Source of the DNA: Calothrix sp. C42_A2020_038
GTDB lineage: Bacteria > Cyanobacteriota > Cyanobacteriia > Cyanobacteriales > Nostocaceae
Assembly (NCBI GenBank): GCA_015272395.1
Contig: JACYLQ010000027.1
Coordinates: 310,001 to 374,000 of the forward strand
DNA length: 64,000 bases
Reading direction: 5' to 3'
Below the pieces are notes generated by a model. That model saw nothing but the letters and a program-made list of their open reading frames with translations, did not search any database and had not been told where the DNA came from. The position numbers and the translations under genes are program-made. This document shows, one piece after another, positions 63,029-64,000 of the stretch (position 1 is the stretch's first letter; every line of letters begins with the position of its first letter).

Positions 63029-64000
63029 ATGAGATATAACAAACAGCGTTTTCTAATAGCTTGTAGCCAAGTAATATTTGCTGCTACATATGTAACTTTG
63101 GTTTCGCCAATGGCTAATGCTGCATCAGGGTTCTCTACCACTGTCGAACAAAAAACAAGCGGTTCTACAAATCATCTGCTTTTGGCTGATGACTCGGATC
63201 GTGATGATGATGACGATAAAGACGACGAGTTACCAAAAAAAATTAAAACTTCGATTTTTAATAACATTTCTCAGCGTGAAAATTTAGAAGCTTCTACTTT
63301 ACGCTTAGTAAAAGCAGAAAGAATCACTTGGGCAGATAGTTGTTTAGGTCTAAAACAAGACAGAAATTGTTCCCGAGTTTTAGTACCTGGTTGGCAAGTT
63401 GTTGCTGCTTCTGAGCAGCAAATGTGGATTTATCGTACAGATAAGTCTGGAAAAATGGTTATGCTAGATGAAAGCTCAACTCAAGCTGTCAGTGCCACAA
63501 TTGCAAGAGTTCAAAGCGTTTCTCAACAAATAAGTAATCGTACGACGGTTGAACAAAGAAGCGTTTTACAACAAAGAAGTCAACAAAATACTGTTGTGCA
63601 AGCGCGCAGTACACAAGTAAGTGCTGTACAGAGTGTTTCTGTAAACGGTAAAAAACCTGGTTTTACATTAACTATTTTACAACCTCAAGGAAGTTTGCAG
63701 GAAGTAACAGCCCGTATTTCTGTAAAGGCCAAACGTGGTAAAGCTTATGCCAAAGAAAGATTTATAGGCGACTACAAATACAGGCTCAAATCCAAGGCAA
63801 AATTTACTAAAGGTTTAAAAGCAGGTGATCGAGTTGCTATCAGGTTATACGATTTACAAAATCGGTTTATTGGTTATAGTGAATTCGAGTGTCTTTCTGC
63901 AAATACTGCTGTTAGCTTAGTTTTGTCAGCAAATCCAACTCAATACAAAGTAGTTCGTACTGTATATGGTGTTGATACTAATTTTGACGGAGTAATTGAA
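63029..64000 (+). CDS. Exported cyanobacterial protein, 5' part (runs past window end)
   Basis: 324 codons without a stop up to the edge. Signal peptide about 1-32 (MRYNKQRFLIACSQ..., ending PMANA-A). An acidic cluster (DSDRDDDDDKDDE) near 56-70 follows. A cyanobacterial DxCLGL domain (ITWADSCLGLKQDRNCSRVL with VPGWQVV) is at about 105-130. A Gln/Ser-rich linker is followed by a domain with ARISVKAKRGKAYAKERF. Near the edge, DTNFDGVIE fits a Ca2+-binding EF-hand-type loop. Function unknown; probably exported and Ca2+-binding. C-terminus unseen. Confidence 0.75.
   Translation, partial: MRYNKQRFLIACSQVIFAATYVTLVSPMANAASGFSTTVEQKTSGSTNHLLLADDSDRDDDDDKDDELPKKIKTSIFNNISQRENLEASTLRLVKAERITWADSCLGLKQDRNCSRVLVPGWQVVAASEQQMWIYRTDKSGKMVMLDESSTQAVSATIARVQSVSQQISNRTTVEQRSVLQQRSQQNTVVQARSTQVSAVQSVSVNGKKPGFTLTILQPQGSLQEVTARISVKAKRGKAYAKERFIGDYKYRLKSKAKFTKGLKAGDRVAIRLYDLQNRFIGYSEFECLSANTAVSLVLSANPTQYKVVRTVYGVDTNFDGVIE

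Noticed and set aside
1-64000. tRNA genes, rRNA, CRISPR arrays, prophage
   Set aside because: No tRNA T-loop (GTTCRANYC) in a foldable context, no regular direct repeats with unique spacers, and no integrase or phage structural genes were seen. The 'phage holin' family protein at 27540 is an ordinary chromosomal membrane protein.

Overview
The window is chromosomal DNA of a filamentous, probably heterocyst-forming cyanobacterium (Nostocales-like). The evidence is a SasA clock-output kinase, a PilB/PilT/PilC type IV pilus operon, a Ycf35 (DUF1257)/DUF2997/ferredoxin operon, DUF760, DUF2993 and DUF2079 proteins, a group 2 sigma factor, a His-type DpsA, and a DNA background of roughly 40% G+C full of heptamer repeats (STRR-like) and small interspersed hairpins. 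HIP1 (GCGATCGC) is essentially absent, whereas GGCGCC occurs about once per kb. I saw no rRNA, tRNA, CRISPR array, prophage or complete insertion sequence.

Layout. 1-7 kb: the tail of an AraC regulator, a repeat-rich gap with a possible 30-codon gene, a DUF2993 lipid-binding protein, a pseudouridine synthase, a RodZ-like protein, MalQ, a Nudix hydrolase, a membrane-anchored protein and RidA. 7.4-10.1 kb: a phnD-phnC-phnE phosphonate/phosphite-type ABC importer. 10-20 kb: a [2Fe-2S] thioredoxin-like protein, a DUF2079 membrane protein, DpsA with a His-type ferroxidase site, CarB, a group 2 sigma factor and DUF760. 20-29 kb: MutT-like protein, SasA, a gene split by one in-frame TGA, two glycosyltransferases, an SLH lipoprotein, a cytochrome b-like protein coupled to a CbiG C-terminal-type protein, a small membrane protein and a peptidoglycan-binding protein. 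29-38 kb: paired M16 peptidases (one without its zinc motif), a probable 6S RNA directly after purK, a lumenal pentapeptide protein coupled to purK, a lipoprotein serpin and an AI-2E-type transporter. 38.6-40 kb: an LCP-family protein.

40.4-47 kb is the most distinctive part: a C39-peptidase ABC exporter with an N-terminal cNMP-binding-like region, an HlyD adaptor, a PpiC-like protein, and two small genes whose products carry Gly-Gly leaders followed by low-complexity Tyr/Ser/Ala/Gly-rich cores. Together they look like a complete leader-peptide secretion system with its own substrates.

47-64 kb: an alpha/beta hydrolase; the chaperone cluster grpE-dnaK-dnaJ followed by tusA-like and rsgA; the pilB-pilT-pilC operon; a saccharopine dehydrogenase-like oxidoreductase; the DUF2997-ycf35-ferredoxin operon with two hairpins in its leader; and the start of a secreted protein that runs off the end of the window.
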